DNA of 33,648 bases from Deltaproteobacteria bacterium (lineage in GTDB: Bacteria; Desulfobacterota; Binatia; UBA9968), in NCBI GenBank assembly GCA_016180805.1, contig JACPAM010000274.1:1-33648 (forward strand), in the 5' to 3' direction. The position numbers and the translations under genes were made by a program. Positions 1 through 8,764 of the stretch are shown one piece after another. The notes beneath the pieces were generated by a model. That model saw nothing but the letters and a program-made list of their open reading frames with translations. It was not told the origin of the DNA and made no database searches. Position 1 is the stretch's first letter. The number at the start of each line of letters is the position of its first letter.

Positions 1-120
1 ATCACGGGGGTAGATGCCCTCGCGGTCCAGGCGGGAGGCCACGGGCCTTACCTCCTTCTCGACAAAGCCCCGCACCATCTCCTGGATCATTTGCTGTTCC
101 TCGGTAAGCTCAAAAATCAT
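1..120 (-). CDS. acyl-CoA dehydrogenase, N-terminal part (truncated by window edge)
   Basis: Reverse-strand ATG at 120 reads MIFELTEEQQMIQEMVRGFVEKEVRPVASRLDREGIYPRD..., the typical acyl-CoA dehydrogenase N-terminus. Too short and partial to appear in the ORF track. Confidence 0.8.
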   Translation of the reverse strand, partial: MIFELTEEQQMIQEMVRGFVEKEVRPVASRLDREGIYPRD

Positions 121-129
121 AGTCGCCCT

Positions 130-1155
130 TTACGGAACGAGCATGCTCTTGAGCTTAGGGATCATCTTAGGATCAATCTTGAACAGGCTGGCGACAATAT
201 TCTCTATCTCTTCGCCGGGTACAGGGTCGATGGCCATATTGCCCTTAGCAGCATCGGCAAGAAAAGCCGGATCCTTCGTTGTTTCTAGGAACGCCTTGCG
301 CAGGGTTTGCAGGCGCTCTTTCGGGGATCCAGGGGGCAGAAAATACAGATACTGGATGATCGTCACGTCATGAACAGCATACTTCAGCAACTGCCGCGCT
401 TCATCGGTCTTCGCAAATTCTACGGCTAGTGGCACATTCGGGAGCTCGGGGTGTTTCTTCGGCGCCGCCTGTAGCACCACCGAATAGTCGCCGGTCTCTA
501 GCGGCCGGCGCAACATGATTTTGGTTGCATCCCACGTCAAACAGAAGCCGTCCAACTCGCCACTGTCCGCAGCCAGCCGAACGTCGGCGGCCCCCTTGTA
601 TCCGTCGACCACTCGGATGGGTAGCCCCACAGCCGTCTTGAGCGTTCTCGCAATGTCAGACATGTTGCCTCCCGGCCCGACACCGCCCAGCTTCAACGGC
701 TCCTTAGCGCCAAGCCATTGCTGCGCGCTGTTGATGCCGCTGGCCTTGCGCAAAACGCAAACTGACTGCGGCACCTGGGGGACACCGAGGTACGCGAACT
801 TTCTCCCGTCAAACTCGATCCCTTTCGCGCCCATGAGCTGCTGGAGGTTCAGCCCGCCGATATTGTTGCCGATCGTGAGGCCGTCGGGTTTTGCCCTTTG
901 ATACATGTAGTTGGCGTGAATGAAGCCCCCGGCTCCGGTCATGTTTTCAACGATCACCGCCGGATTGCCCGGGACGTGCCGGCCGAAATGGCGTGCGATC
1001 GTCCGAGTGTAGGCGTCGAATGCGCCGCCGGGACTGAAGGCCACGATAAAACGGATTGTCTTGCCCGCGTAGAAGTCGTGACTTGATGCATAGAGAGGAC
1101 GAGCGGACCAAAGAACCCAACCTGCCGCAATGAGAAAGAAAAGTCTGCTGAACAT
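130..1155 (-). CDS. Bug/TctC-family tripartite tricarboxylate transporter substrate-binding protein
   Basis: Signal peptide, then FYAGKTIRFIVAFSPGGAFDAYTRTIARHFGRHVPGNPAVIVENMTGAGG, characteristic of the Bug family. Confidence 0.85.
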   Translation of the reverse strand: MFSRLFFLIAAGWVLWSARPLYASSHDFYAGKTIRFIVAFSPGGAFDAYTRTIARHFGRHVPGNPAVIVENMTGAGGFIHANYMYQRAKPDGLTIGNNIGGLNLQQLMGAKGIEFDGRKFAYLGVPQVPQSVCVLRKASGINSAQQWLGAKEPLKLGGVGPGGNMSDIARTLKTAVGLPIRVVDGYKGAADVRLAADSGELDGFCLTWDATKIMLRRPLETGDYSVVLQAAPKKHPELPNVPLAVEFAKTDEARQLLKYAVHDVTIIQYLYFLPPGSPKERLQTLRKAFLETTKDPAFLADAAKGNMAIDPVPGEEIENIVASLFKIDPKMIPKLKSMLVP

Positions 1156-1655
1156 TGGCGTACATCCCTCCTTAGTTTTCGCCTCTCGAAAAGACTTATC
1201 TGAAAATAACCCCTCCCGCCATTCTTTGAGAGCCCCGACCGGCTGCCAAGAGGAGCTGGCTGGCTCCAGATCGCTACTTTAGCGCGGAGACTATCCGATG
1301 ACGGACTGTTATGTCAATTTGGCTCCCTGATTTCAGATGGCGGCATACGCGTCAACCTATCCCCAGAGGCCCAGTCCTCGGGTTGACTTCAAGACTTTCG
1401 AAGATGACCTATAGGCCTTTGTCAGGAAGGAGGAATGGGCGCTTGGCTGATAGATCTTTTAACTGGCCGAACAATGCGTAGCCCGCATTCGTCTTCGGAA
1501 TAGCTTTTGAGGTTCGGGATAGCAAAAGCCCACGCCAGATCCCGCGCTCCAGTCGTGCGTTCCGGCTAACGCACTCTGAAAGTGAGATTAGGGGGGCGAC
1601 ACCTGCGGCGAATTTCCCTCCAAGCAGAGCTAGAATCCTTTTCGCGCATCGATCA

Positions 1656-2513
1656 TCATGTGCTCGCCACTTTCTCCCATCCGCACGAATGCTGGAGGTG
1701 CTTGGCCGCATCAAATTGGCTGGCAGCGAGTACGGCGTCGAAGTCTTCGATGTCCAGGAACGGTCCAAGGACGAAAAAGTCTGGCCCACTGGGAACGACC
1801 AGGCTACCATCGGGAAAGATCATGACGTAAAGCCGATCGAGAGTGGCATGGCTAAGGAAGTTGATGTGGAGGAGAGTGTGGCCGGCAAGCTCGCGCTCCA
1901 GGGCCGCAAACTCCTCGTCGCTGACCAAGAGTTCACCCCACGCCCGAGGTCGCATCGAACGAGGAAACGCCTGGAAGACGTTGTAGAAGACCCGCGCTTG
2001 CGTGGTTCGGGCGTAGTTCTCGGCCAGGCGGACGATGTTGGGCACGTCGGCCAGGTTGTGCTGGGTGACCGGCGTGCAGAGCTTGACGTCGATCTGGGGA
2101 TACCTCCGCAGCCAATCCAGGGCACGCAGGATCGCAGCCAAATGCCCCTGCCTTTTGGTGCGGGCGCTCACCTCCTCCGTAGCCCCATCCAGAGGCAGGG
2201 AAATGAGGTCGATGTACACCCCAAACTCTTCCAGAAAGGTCGTCGTCAGCTTGTCGCCCGTGGTGGACAGGGCGACCTGCAGGCCGATTCCCTTCGCGTG
2301 ACGCAACAGCGCGCCGATGTCGGTGCGCTGAAGAGGATCGCCGCCGGTGAAAACGATACGCCGAGCGCCCACTCCCTTCACCCGAGAGACGATGCGCCTG
2401 GCCGTGGCCGTGTCCACCGGGTGTACGAAGCCCTCGGGACCCCAGCAGTAAGCGCACTCCTGACTGCACTCGCAGGTCACGTGAAAGTCAATGGTCGCAA
2501 CTTGTGCTGACAT
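1656..2513 (-). CDS. radical SAM domain protein
   Basis: CX3CX2C motif (C-SQE-C-AY-C) near the N-terminus plus FTGGDPLQR (GGE-like motif). 285 aa. Confidence 0.8.
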   Translation of the reverse strand: MSAQVATIDFHVTCECSQECAYCWGPEGFVHPVDTATARRIVSRVKGVGARRIVFTGGDPLQRTDIGALLRHAKGIGLQVALSTTGDKLTTTFLEEFGVYIDLISLPLDGATEEVSARTKRQGHLAAILRALDWLRRYPQIDVKLCTPVTQHNLADVPNIVRLAENYARTTQARVFYNVFQAFPRSMRPRAWGELLVSDEEFAALERELAGHTLLHINFLSHATLDRLYVMIFPDGSLVVPSGPDFFVLGPFLDIEDFDAVLAASQFDAAKHLQHSCGWEKVAST

Positions 2514-2863
2514 ATTTGAAACCGGGCCCGACTTCTCCGGGCCACTTTCTTAAAGAGAAATCCTGTCACCAGGAAATCAATGACTCTCCATCCTTGAACA
2601 CAAGCCTATTATCCAACATCAACGTCACTTTTGTCATCATGCCGTCCCTTTCGCTGATTTACTGACCTGGTACAGAGTGCCAAATTCAGCGAGGGGAGCC
2701 CAGCGCTTTCATAACATCAACTTGATCAATTTGGGGTGGCTTCCAGACAAACCTGGACATTTCCACCGGCGTGGGGTAATGGGGTCTTTATGACTGGAGC
2801 AAAGAAGGGTCAAAAATAATTTCTCTTTTCAGACAGCTTTGCGGCGGGGCCTGAGGAGTTGAG

Positions 2864-3706
2864 ATGCCAACCGTCGCTCTTGAAGATATAGAGCTTTACT
2901 ACGAGGAGCATGGGCACGGGGAACCGGTGCTCCTGGTGCCGCCCTCCTGGTGGCCCTGCGATGCGTGGAAAGTAGTCGTGTTGCCCATTCTTAGTGAGCG
3001 ATACAGGGCCATCATCTTCGATCCAAGGGGCACGGGCCGCAGTCAGCGGCCCGATGGGGGCTATACGATCAGCCAGTTTGCTCAGGATTGCGGCGCTCTC
3101 CTGGCCCATCTGGGTGTCTCCCGATGCCATGCAGTGGGCTTCGCTCTGGGGGGACAGATTGCCCAGGCGATTGCTCTGATCCGTCCGGAATTAGTAGCCA
3201 CACTCACCATGGCGGGTGCGGGACCCGGAGAGAAATCAGGCCAAGGCGGCTTCCGGGGGCTAACCAAGGACGCGGACCAGGAGATCCGGGAAATGGGCTT
3301 TGAAAAATTTATTCGGTCACATGCCGATAATGACACGATGGCTTTTAGCTCCAGCTTCTACCGCGAGCATCGGGAAGTGGTGGTGGCTTTGGCCCAGGCT
3401 CTCTGGGAGCAGCAGGGTAGCCTCGAGCATTATCGTCACCACCAGGAGGCGCGCCGGACCTGGGACACGCTCGCAAACGCCAGCCGGGTGCGCGCGCCAA
3501 CACTCCTCCTGGTGGGCAGCGAGGATACCGTCGCCCGGGGGGATAGCACGCCTTTAGCCACGGCCCGGCGTCTGGCGGAGCTTATCCCTGGCTCAGAGCT
3601 GGTTTTGGTTGCCGGTGTCAAACACATGACTTTCTGGGACGGCACCCAGGCCCTGTCCATATTGATTGACTTTCTGCGGCGCCACCCCATCCCCGCCATC
3701 CCGTAG
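2864..3706 (+). CDS. alpha/beta-fold hydrolase
   Basis: IIFDPRGTGRSQRPDGGYT, LGVSRCHAVGFALGGQIAQAIA (degenerate nucleophile elbow), C-terminal VAGVKHMTFWD with catalytic-type His. SD-like gaggag upstream. Confidence 0.8.
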   Translation: MPTVALEDIELYYEEHGHGEPVLLVPPSWWPCDAWKVVVLPILSERYRAIIFDPRGTGRSQRPDGGYTISQFAQDCGALLAHLGVSRCHAVGFALGGQIAQAIALIRPELVATLTMAGAGPGEKSGQGGFRGLTKDADQEIREMGFEKFIRSHADNDTMAFSSSFYREHREVVVALAQALWEQQGSLEHYRHHQEARRTWDTLANASRVRAPTLLLVGSEDTVARGDSTPLATARRLAELIPGSELVLVAGVKHMTFWDGTQALSILIDFLRRHPIPAIP

Positions 3707-4026
3707 CGATACTAATTTTGCTGTCGCGCATATTACTGTTCGGCGGGCAGGCTTTCGCTTCCCGCCGTAGCCGCGCCGCGGATTAGCAAAAAGAAACAGC
3801 GACGCGTCCTACCTATCCGCGAGCCGGACGGCTGGCCGCGGCGCCGCGTCTCCTTACGGGGACAGAAGACTTTCTCCCGCTTTGGGGCGAGCAGCCCTTC
3901 TTACGCTCTCTGGAAAACGTGATTAGCGCCGCCAGGGAATTATTGGTTTAAGATCTAAGGGCGAGGGCAATATAGAAGAGGCTAAGCGCGGCGTTCGCTC
4001 AAGATCAGGGAGAGAATTCACCCGGT

Positions 4027-4545
4027 CTAAGCCTTGGCCGCCTGGGCCTCGCGGCGGGTCGGGACTTTCGCGGCCTCGCGGGCAATCGCGACCCGACCGG
4101 TACGCACGATCTCCTTAATCCCGAGGGGCTTGAGCAGATTGATCAGCGCTTCGACCTTGTCCACGTCTCCCGTCACCTCGATCGTATAGGTCGTCGGCGA
4201 GGAATCGACGATCTTCGCCCGGAAGATATCGGCGATTCGAATGGCCTCGTCGCGGTGCTCCGGACGGGTGTGGATCTTGATCAGAGCGGTCTCGCGATCC
4301 AGGAAGTTCGTCTCTGTGAGGTCCACCACCTTGAGCACTTCGATGACCTTATTGAGCTGTTTGATGATCTGCTCGATTATCCGGTCATCTCCCTGTGTGA
4401 CTATGGTGATCATGGACACCGTGGGGTCTAGGGTAGGCGCCACGGAAAGGCTTTCGATGTTATATCCCCGAGCGCTGAAGAGCCCCGCGACTCGCGCCAA
4501 GACGCCAGCCTTATTCTCCACCTGTACGGAAATGATGTGCTCCAT
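4027..4545 (-). CDS. ilvH: acetolactate synthase small (regulatory) subunit
   Basis: MEHIISVQVENKAGVLARVAGLFSARGYNIESLSVAPT, ACT domain. Adjacent to ilvB. Confidence 0.95.
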   Translation of the reverse strand: MEHIISVQVENKAGVLARVAGLFSARGYNIESLSVAPTLDPTVSMITIVTQGDDRIIEQIIKQLNKVIEVLKVVDLTETNFLDRETALIKIHTRPEHRDEAIRIADIFRAKIVDSSPTTYTIEVTGDVDKVEALINLLKPLGIKEIVRTGRVAIAREAAKVPTRREAQAAKA

Positions 4546-4662
4546 CAGGAACTCGTGATTGGCTATTCGCTGCTCGTCAATGGCTCACCATCAAAGCCGG
4601 AGCTTCGTGGTGGCGAAATAGGCCTCAACGAATAAGATGAGCGAATAGACGATTAACGAACA

Positions 4663-6453
4663 TCAGGCAGGAAGGACCCCTTCCCCCTCCTCAACCTTAT
4701 CCTTATCCTTCTTCTTGGCTTGCCCGCCGCGGTCCACTTTGCGCAGTTCGGGGGGATCCTCCAGCATCATCTCATGCTGCGCCCCGCCGGCAGGAATCAT
4801 GGGGTAGCAGTTCTCGAACGGGTCGACGTGGAAATCCATGAGAACCGGTCCGCGGTGTTTCAAGCCCTCGCGAATCACGGGTTCCACCTCGGCCGGCTTA
4901 CTCGCCCTGAGCCCGAGAATCCCGTAGGCCTCAGCCAGCTTGACAAAGTCGGGGACGTCACCCAGGTAACTCGAGGCATAGCGGCCCTCGTAGAACAGAT
5001 CCTGCCACTGGCGGACCATGCCGTGAAAGTTGTTATGGATGAGGACGATCTTGACCGGGAGCTTATAGATCGCGGCCGTCGAAAGCTCTTGAAGGTTCAT
5101 CTGAAAGCTACCCTCGCTGGTGATGCACAGAACGAGCTTGTCAGGATAGGCCTTTTGCGCCCCCAGGGCCGCCGGGAGGCCGAAACCCATTGTCCCGAGT
5201 CCGCCCGAGGTGATGAACGTTCGCGGCTTCGAACCCTTATAGTATTGGGCCGCCCACATCTGGTGCTGGCCGACGTCGGTCACGACAATGCCCTCGTGAT
5301 GGGTCATATCGAACACCCGGTCAATGACGAACTGCGGCTTGGTGACCTTGTCTCCTTGCTCATAGCGCAGCGGATGCGTCCGCTTCCACTCTTCGATCTG
5401 CTTCCACCACGGACGACGCAGCTCTTTGAGATCGCTCTGGTTCCCGTCGATCGACCGCAAATAAACATTCAACTGCTTGAGCACGGTTTTGACATCGCCC
5501 ACGATCGGGATATGAGCTTCCACATTCTTCCTAATCGAAGTCGGGTCGATGTCGACATGGACAACCTTGGCCTCGGGACAGAATTCCGAAAGTTTCCCGG
5601 TCACCCGGTCGTCGAATCGCGCCCCGATAGCGATCAAAAGGTCGGCATGGTGCATGGCCATGTTGCTCCAATACACGCCGTGCATGCCCAGCATGCCCAC
5701 GCACAGGGGGTGAGTGCCGGGGAAACTGCCAAGACCCATCAGCGTCATGGTCACCGGGACCTGGGCGGTCTCGGCGAGCTCGCGGATCTCGTTGGCCGCA
5801 TCGGAAAAGATCGCCCCGCCGCCGACATAAATGATCGGGCGGCGCGCTTTCGTGATCTCTTCGGCCGCCTGCTTGATCTGGTACTTGTTGCCTTCATAGG
5901 TGGGGTTATAGCCGCGAAGGCTGACTTTCTCAGGATACTTAAATTCAGCTTTGTCGGTGCTCACATCTTTGGGGATATCCACCAACACCGGCCCTGGCCG
6001 CCCGGTCGTCGCGATGTAAAAGGCCTCTTTGATCGTCCGCGCCAGCTCGCCCACGTCCTTGACCAGGACATTGTGCTTGGTACAGGGACGGCTGATCCCG
6101 ATATTGTCCGCCTCTTGAAAGGCGTCGTTGCCGATCAGGTTCGTGGAGACTTGCCCCGTGAAGGCCACCAACGGCACCGAGTCCATATAGGCATCGGCCA
6201 ATCCCGTCACGATATTGGTCATGCCGGGGCCCGAAGTGACGAGGACCACTCCGGGTTTCCCGGTTGCCTTAGCATAACCCTCGGCCATGTGGGCCGCTCC
6301 TTGCTCATGGCGTGTCAAAATGACTTCCACGTCTTTCTGCTGGTGAAGGACGTCAAAGATCTTGAGAACGACTCCACCGGGGATGCCGAAGACAACCTTG
6401 ACCCCCTCTTGCCTGAGGGAGTCAACAAAAATCTCTGCACCCGTTTTCTTCAT
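4663..6453 (-). CDS. ilvB: acetolactate synthase large (catalytic) subunit
   Basis: GAEIFVDSLRQEGVKVVFGIPGG, thiamine-pyrophosphate enzyme motifs, SGGLGTMGFGLPAALGAQ. Confidence 0.96.
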   Translation of the reverse strand: MKKTGAEIFVDSLRQEGVKVVFGIPGGVVLKIFDVLHQQKDVEVILTRHEQGAAHMAEGYAKATGKPGVVLVTSGPGMTNIVTGLADAYMDSVPLVAFTGQVSTNLIGNDAFQEADNIGISRPCTKHNVLVKDVGELARTIKEAFYIATTGRPGPVLVDIPKDVSTDKAEFKYPEKVSLRGYNPTYEGNKYQIKQAAEEITKARRPIIYVGGGAIFSDAANEIRELAETAQVPVTMTLMGLGSFPGTHPLCVGMLGMHGVYWSNMAMHHADLLIAIGARFDDRVTGKLSEFCPEAKVVHVDIDPTSIRKNVEAHIPIVGDVKTVLKQLNVYLRSIDGNQSDLKELRRPWWKQIEEWKRTHPLRYEQGDKVTKPQFVIDRVFDMTHHEGIVVTDVGQHQMWAAQYYKGSKPRTFITSGGLGTMGFGLPAALGAQKAYPDKLVLCITSEGSFQMNLQELSTAAIYKLPVKIVLIHNNFHGMVRQWQDLFYEGRYASSYLGDVPDFVKLAEAYGILGLRASKPAEVEPVIREGLKHRGPVLMDFHVDPFENCYPMIPAGGAQHEMMLEDPPELRKVDRGGQAKKKDKDKVEEGEGVLPA

Positions 6454-6695
6454 TCCGTCCCCCTTTGAACGCCGCTCTGCCGATACCTTCCCAAGATCTC
6501 CATGATCTTATCCTTGCCCGCAAGTTTCAGCTTTTGCAGCCGCTTTTTTTCCAGCTCCTCTACCGGGGTGAGGTGGGCTTTGTGCTGATAGCCGAGAAGC
6601 CTTTTTTCTAGCTCCTGATGCTCTTCGTAGTACTTCTTAAGTTCGGGGTCCTTGTCCAAAAGCGAGATGATTAGCTCTTCCTCTCCCCTCTCCAT
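6450..6695 (-). CDS. DUF465/YdcH-like small coiled-coil protein
   Basis: 81 aa; DPELKKYYEEHQELEKRLLGYQHKAHLTPVEELEKKRLQKLKLAGKDKIMEIL. Overlaps the ilvB start by 4 nt. Confidence 0.75.
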   Translation of the reverse strand: MERGEEELIISLLDKDPELKKYYEEHQELEKRLLGYQHKAHLTPVEELEKKRLQKLKLAGKDKIMEILGRYRQSGVQRGTE

Positions 6696-6735
6696 AATTA
6701 GCGCCTCCGCAATTTTTTTTTGCCCAGAAAATTTT

Positions 6736-6764
6736 CTTTTATCGCACTACACCTGTTTTGTCAA
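6736..6764 (-). promoter_or_regulatory. sigma70-like promoter for the DUF465-ilvB-ilvH operon
   Basis: Minus strand TTGACA (6764-6759), 17-nt spacer, TAAAAG (6741-6736), upstream of the DUF465 ORF. Confidence 0.5.
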
Positions 6765-6786
6765 CGGAAGGAAAAACCAGCTTTTT

Positions 6787-7533
6787 CTACAACTTATCCC
6801 TTCGTTCCCGTTTTATTTCTGCCTCGGCAGGGCGCAGATAGCGGAGCACCAAGGCGCCCAAGGGATCGGGCGCGCTGTGCGTGAGTCTTTGCGCGCCGAG
6901 CCGGGCAACCGCGCCGGCAGTCGAGACCAAAACCTCCCCCGACGAAAGCGCAGCCCGGGCGCCGAGGACGCCGCTGATTTGCTCACTGTAAGCCCGGGCC
7001 CCATCGCCAATAAAAAGGCAAGGGCTGCTTGTGTCGAGAGAACCAATTCGCTCGATCATCTGCTCGGGCGTGCACACCAGATCCTCCGTCAGCCGCTCGA
7101 TCGTCTCACTCCTCCGCCGAAAAAGTGCGGCATAAACCTCTCTTTTCCGCGCATCTAAAACCGGACAGATCAGGCCTTCCCATTTGGTGACTCTCGCTGC
7201 AACGGCTTCGAGAGTCGGGACCCCAACGACAGGGATCCCCCACCCGTAGGCAAGACCTTTGACCGTGCTCAACCCGATCCGCAGACCGGTAAAAGAGCCC
7301 GGCCCGATGGAAACCGCCAGGGCGGAGACATCCACCAGGGATAGGCCGGTTCCTTGCAAAAGCTGCCCGATCAAAGGGAGGAGGATCTCGGCGTGATTGG
7401 GTTTTTCCAGCCTGATTCTCGCGCCGTCCGCTCCAGATCCATTCGGATGCACCGCCTCCCCGACCAGCCTCCCGTCATCAACCAGAGCCACACTTGCCGT
7501 CGCAGTGGCGGTATCGATCCCGAGAACCTTCAT
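6787..7533 (-). CDS. tsaB: tRNA threonylcarbamoyladenosine biosynthesis protein TsaB
   Basis: MKVLGIDTATATASVALVDDGRLVGE..., SIGPGSFTGLRIGLSTVKGLAYG. Confidence 0.93.
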   Translation of the reverse strand: MKVLGIDTATATASVALVDDGRLVGEAVHPNGSGADGARIRLEKPNHAEILLPLIGQLLQGTGLSLVDVSALAVSIGPGSFTGLRIGLSTVKGLAYGWGIPVVGVPTLEAVAARVTKWEGLICPVLDARKREVYAALFRRRSETIERLTEDLVCTPEQMIERIGSLDTSSPCLFIGDGARAYSEQISGVLGARAALSSGEVLVSTAGAVARLGAQRLTHSAPDPLGALVLRYLRPAEAEIKRERRDKL

Positions 7534-7563
7534 CGCTCAGTAGGGGCACGGCGCGCCGTGCCC

Positions 7564-8643
7564 CTATCCTTCGAAGAACCTCGTGATGTCGTTGTAAAAG
7601 GCGTAGATCATGATCATGATGAGAATAAAAATCCCGATCTGCTGGGCGCGCTCGCGGTGTTTGAGTTCGACCGGATGCCCGAGAACAAGTTCCAGGAGAA
7701 AGAAAAGCAGGTGCCCTCCGTCGAGAACCGGAATCGGCAGCAGATTCAGCACGCCGAGGTTGACGCTCAAGATGGCAACGAAAATGAAAAAGCTCGTAGC
7801 CCCTTCACGGGCCTGCTGCCCGGCCATCTGCGCGATCAAGAGCGGACCGCCCAGGTTTCGCGGTGAGACGTCGCCGACAATCATCTTGTAGAGGGCCACC
7901 AGGGTCAAGACCGAATACTCTCCGGTTTTATAAAACGCCCGCCCCGTAGCCACCAGTGGATTGCTTCTCTCCATCCTCACTTCGGTGGCCTCGCTGGCCA
8001 CTCCAATCGCCCAAACTTCGATCCTCTCGCCGAAGACGTTTCTCCCTTCCCTGCGGGAGGGTTGCACGACGATTTCCATCTCCCGCCCCCCCCTGTCGAC
8101 GCGGAGGCTCAGGGCTTTTCCCCGGCTCTCTTTGATCCGGCTCGAAAGCTCCTCCCACTGCTTCACGGCTTGGCCGTCCACCGCAACGATCCGGTCGCCT
8201 TTCTGTATCCCTGCTCGGGCGGCCGGCGACTCCGGCTCGATGCGCCCGACAAGGGTGGTCAGTGTGGGGACGCCGTGAGCCATGAAAACCCACATGAACA
8301 CCCCAACCGCCAAAAGAAGGTTAAAGAGCGGCCCGGCGGCTACGATCGCGGTCCGCTTCGCCAGCCCCTGATGGGAAAACGACCGGTGGATATCCGCCAC
8401 GTCGACTTCCGCTTCCGGGTCTTCGCCGACCATCTTGACGTAGCCGCCCAAGGGAAAGGCGCTCAACGCATACTCGGTTTCCCCGAACTTTCTCGACCAG
8501 ATTTTTGGCCCAAAGCCCACCGAAAACGTCAATACACCCACTCCGGAAAGCTTCGCGATCAGGAAATGACCCAGCTCGTGGATGACAATCAGAATACCAA
8601 GCCCCACTACAGCCGAGATGATCGCGTAAATCACTGTCGCCAT
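7564..8643 (-). CDS. rseP: RIP metalloprotease RseP (site-2 protease, PDZ domain)
   Basis: HELGHFLIAK (HExxH), PDZ region, NLLPIPVLDGGHL. Confidence 0.95.
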   Translation of the reverse strand: MATVIYAIISAVVGLGILIVIHELGHFLIAKLSGVGVLTFSVGFGPKIWSRKFGETEYALSAFPLGGYVKMVGEDPEAEVDVADIHRSFSHQGLAKRTAIVAAGPLFNLLLAVGVFMWVFMAHGVPTLTTLVGRIEPESPAARAGIQKGDRIVAVDGQAVKQWEELSSRIKESRGKALSLRVDRGGREMEIVVQPSRREGRNVFGERIEVWAIGVASEATEVRMERSNPLVATGRAFYKTGEYSVLTLVALYKMIVGDVSPRNLGGPLLIAQMAGQQAREGATSFFIFVAILSVNLGVLNLLPIPVLDGGHLLFFLLELVLGHPVELKHRERAQQIGIFILIMIMIYAFYNDITRFFEG

Positions 8644-8660
8644 TCAGTCTTCTCCTTTAC

Positions 8661-8763
8661 CCCGTACCACAGAACGGCCCGTGCGCGAACACGGGAATGA
8701 CTGTTCTGAACTCTTTCCAAGAACAGCGCTCCTTTGCCACGGACGTCAATCCTGGGTACGGGG
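8661..8763. repeat. Structured dxr-rseP intercistronic element with terminal inverted repeats (MITE-like or attenuator-like)
   Basis: CCCGTACC (8661-8668) paired with GGTACGGG (8755-8762), flanked by direct repeats TTTAC (8656-8660 and 8764-8768). Nested CCCGTG/CACGGG hairpin and mutually exclusive CAGAAC/GTTCTG versus CTGTTCT/AGAACAG pairings. Confidence 0.5.
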
Positions 8764-8764
8764 T

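Noticed and set aside
1409-1810. 133-aa minus-strand ORF
   Set aside because: Overlaps the radical SAM gene on the same strand in another frame; low-complexity, Ser/Arg-rich, no recognisable domain.
3787-3951. Possible fragment ...RLLTGTEDFLPLWGEQPFLRSLENVISAARELLV* after the alpha/beta hydrolase
   Set aside because: Short, no start codon, no family recognised; could be random open frame in GC-rich sequence.
4720-6468. 582-aa plus-strand ORF opposite ilvB
   Set aside because: Antisense shadow of ilvB caused by GC-rich codon usage; composition is not protein-like and ilvB is unambiguous. The same applies to 14586..15773 (opposite rho), 1689..2510, 8840..9688, 16217..16978 and 17266..18225.
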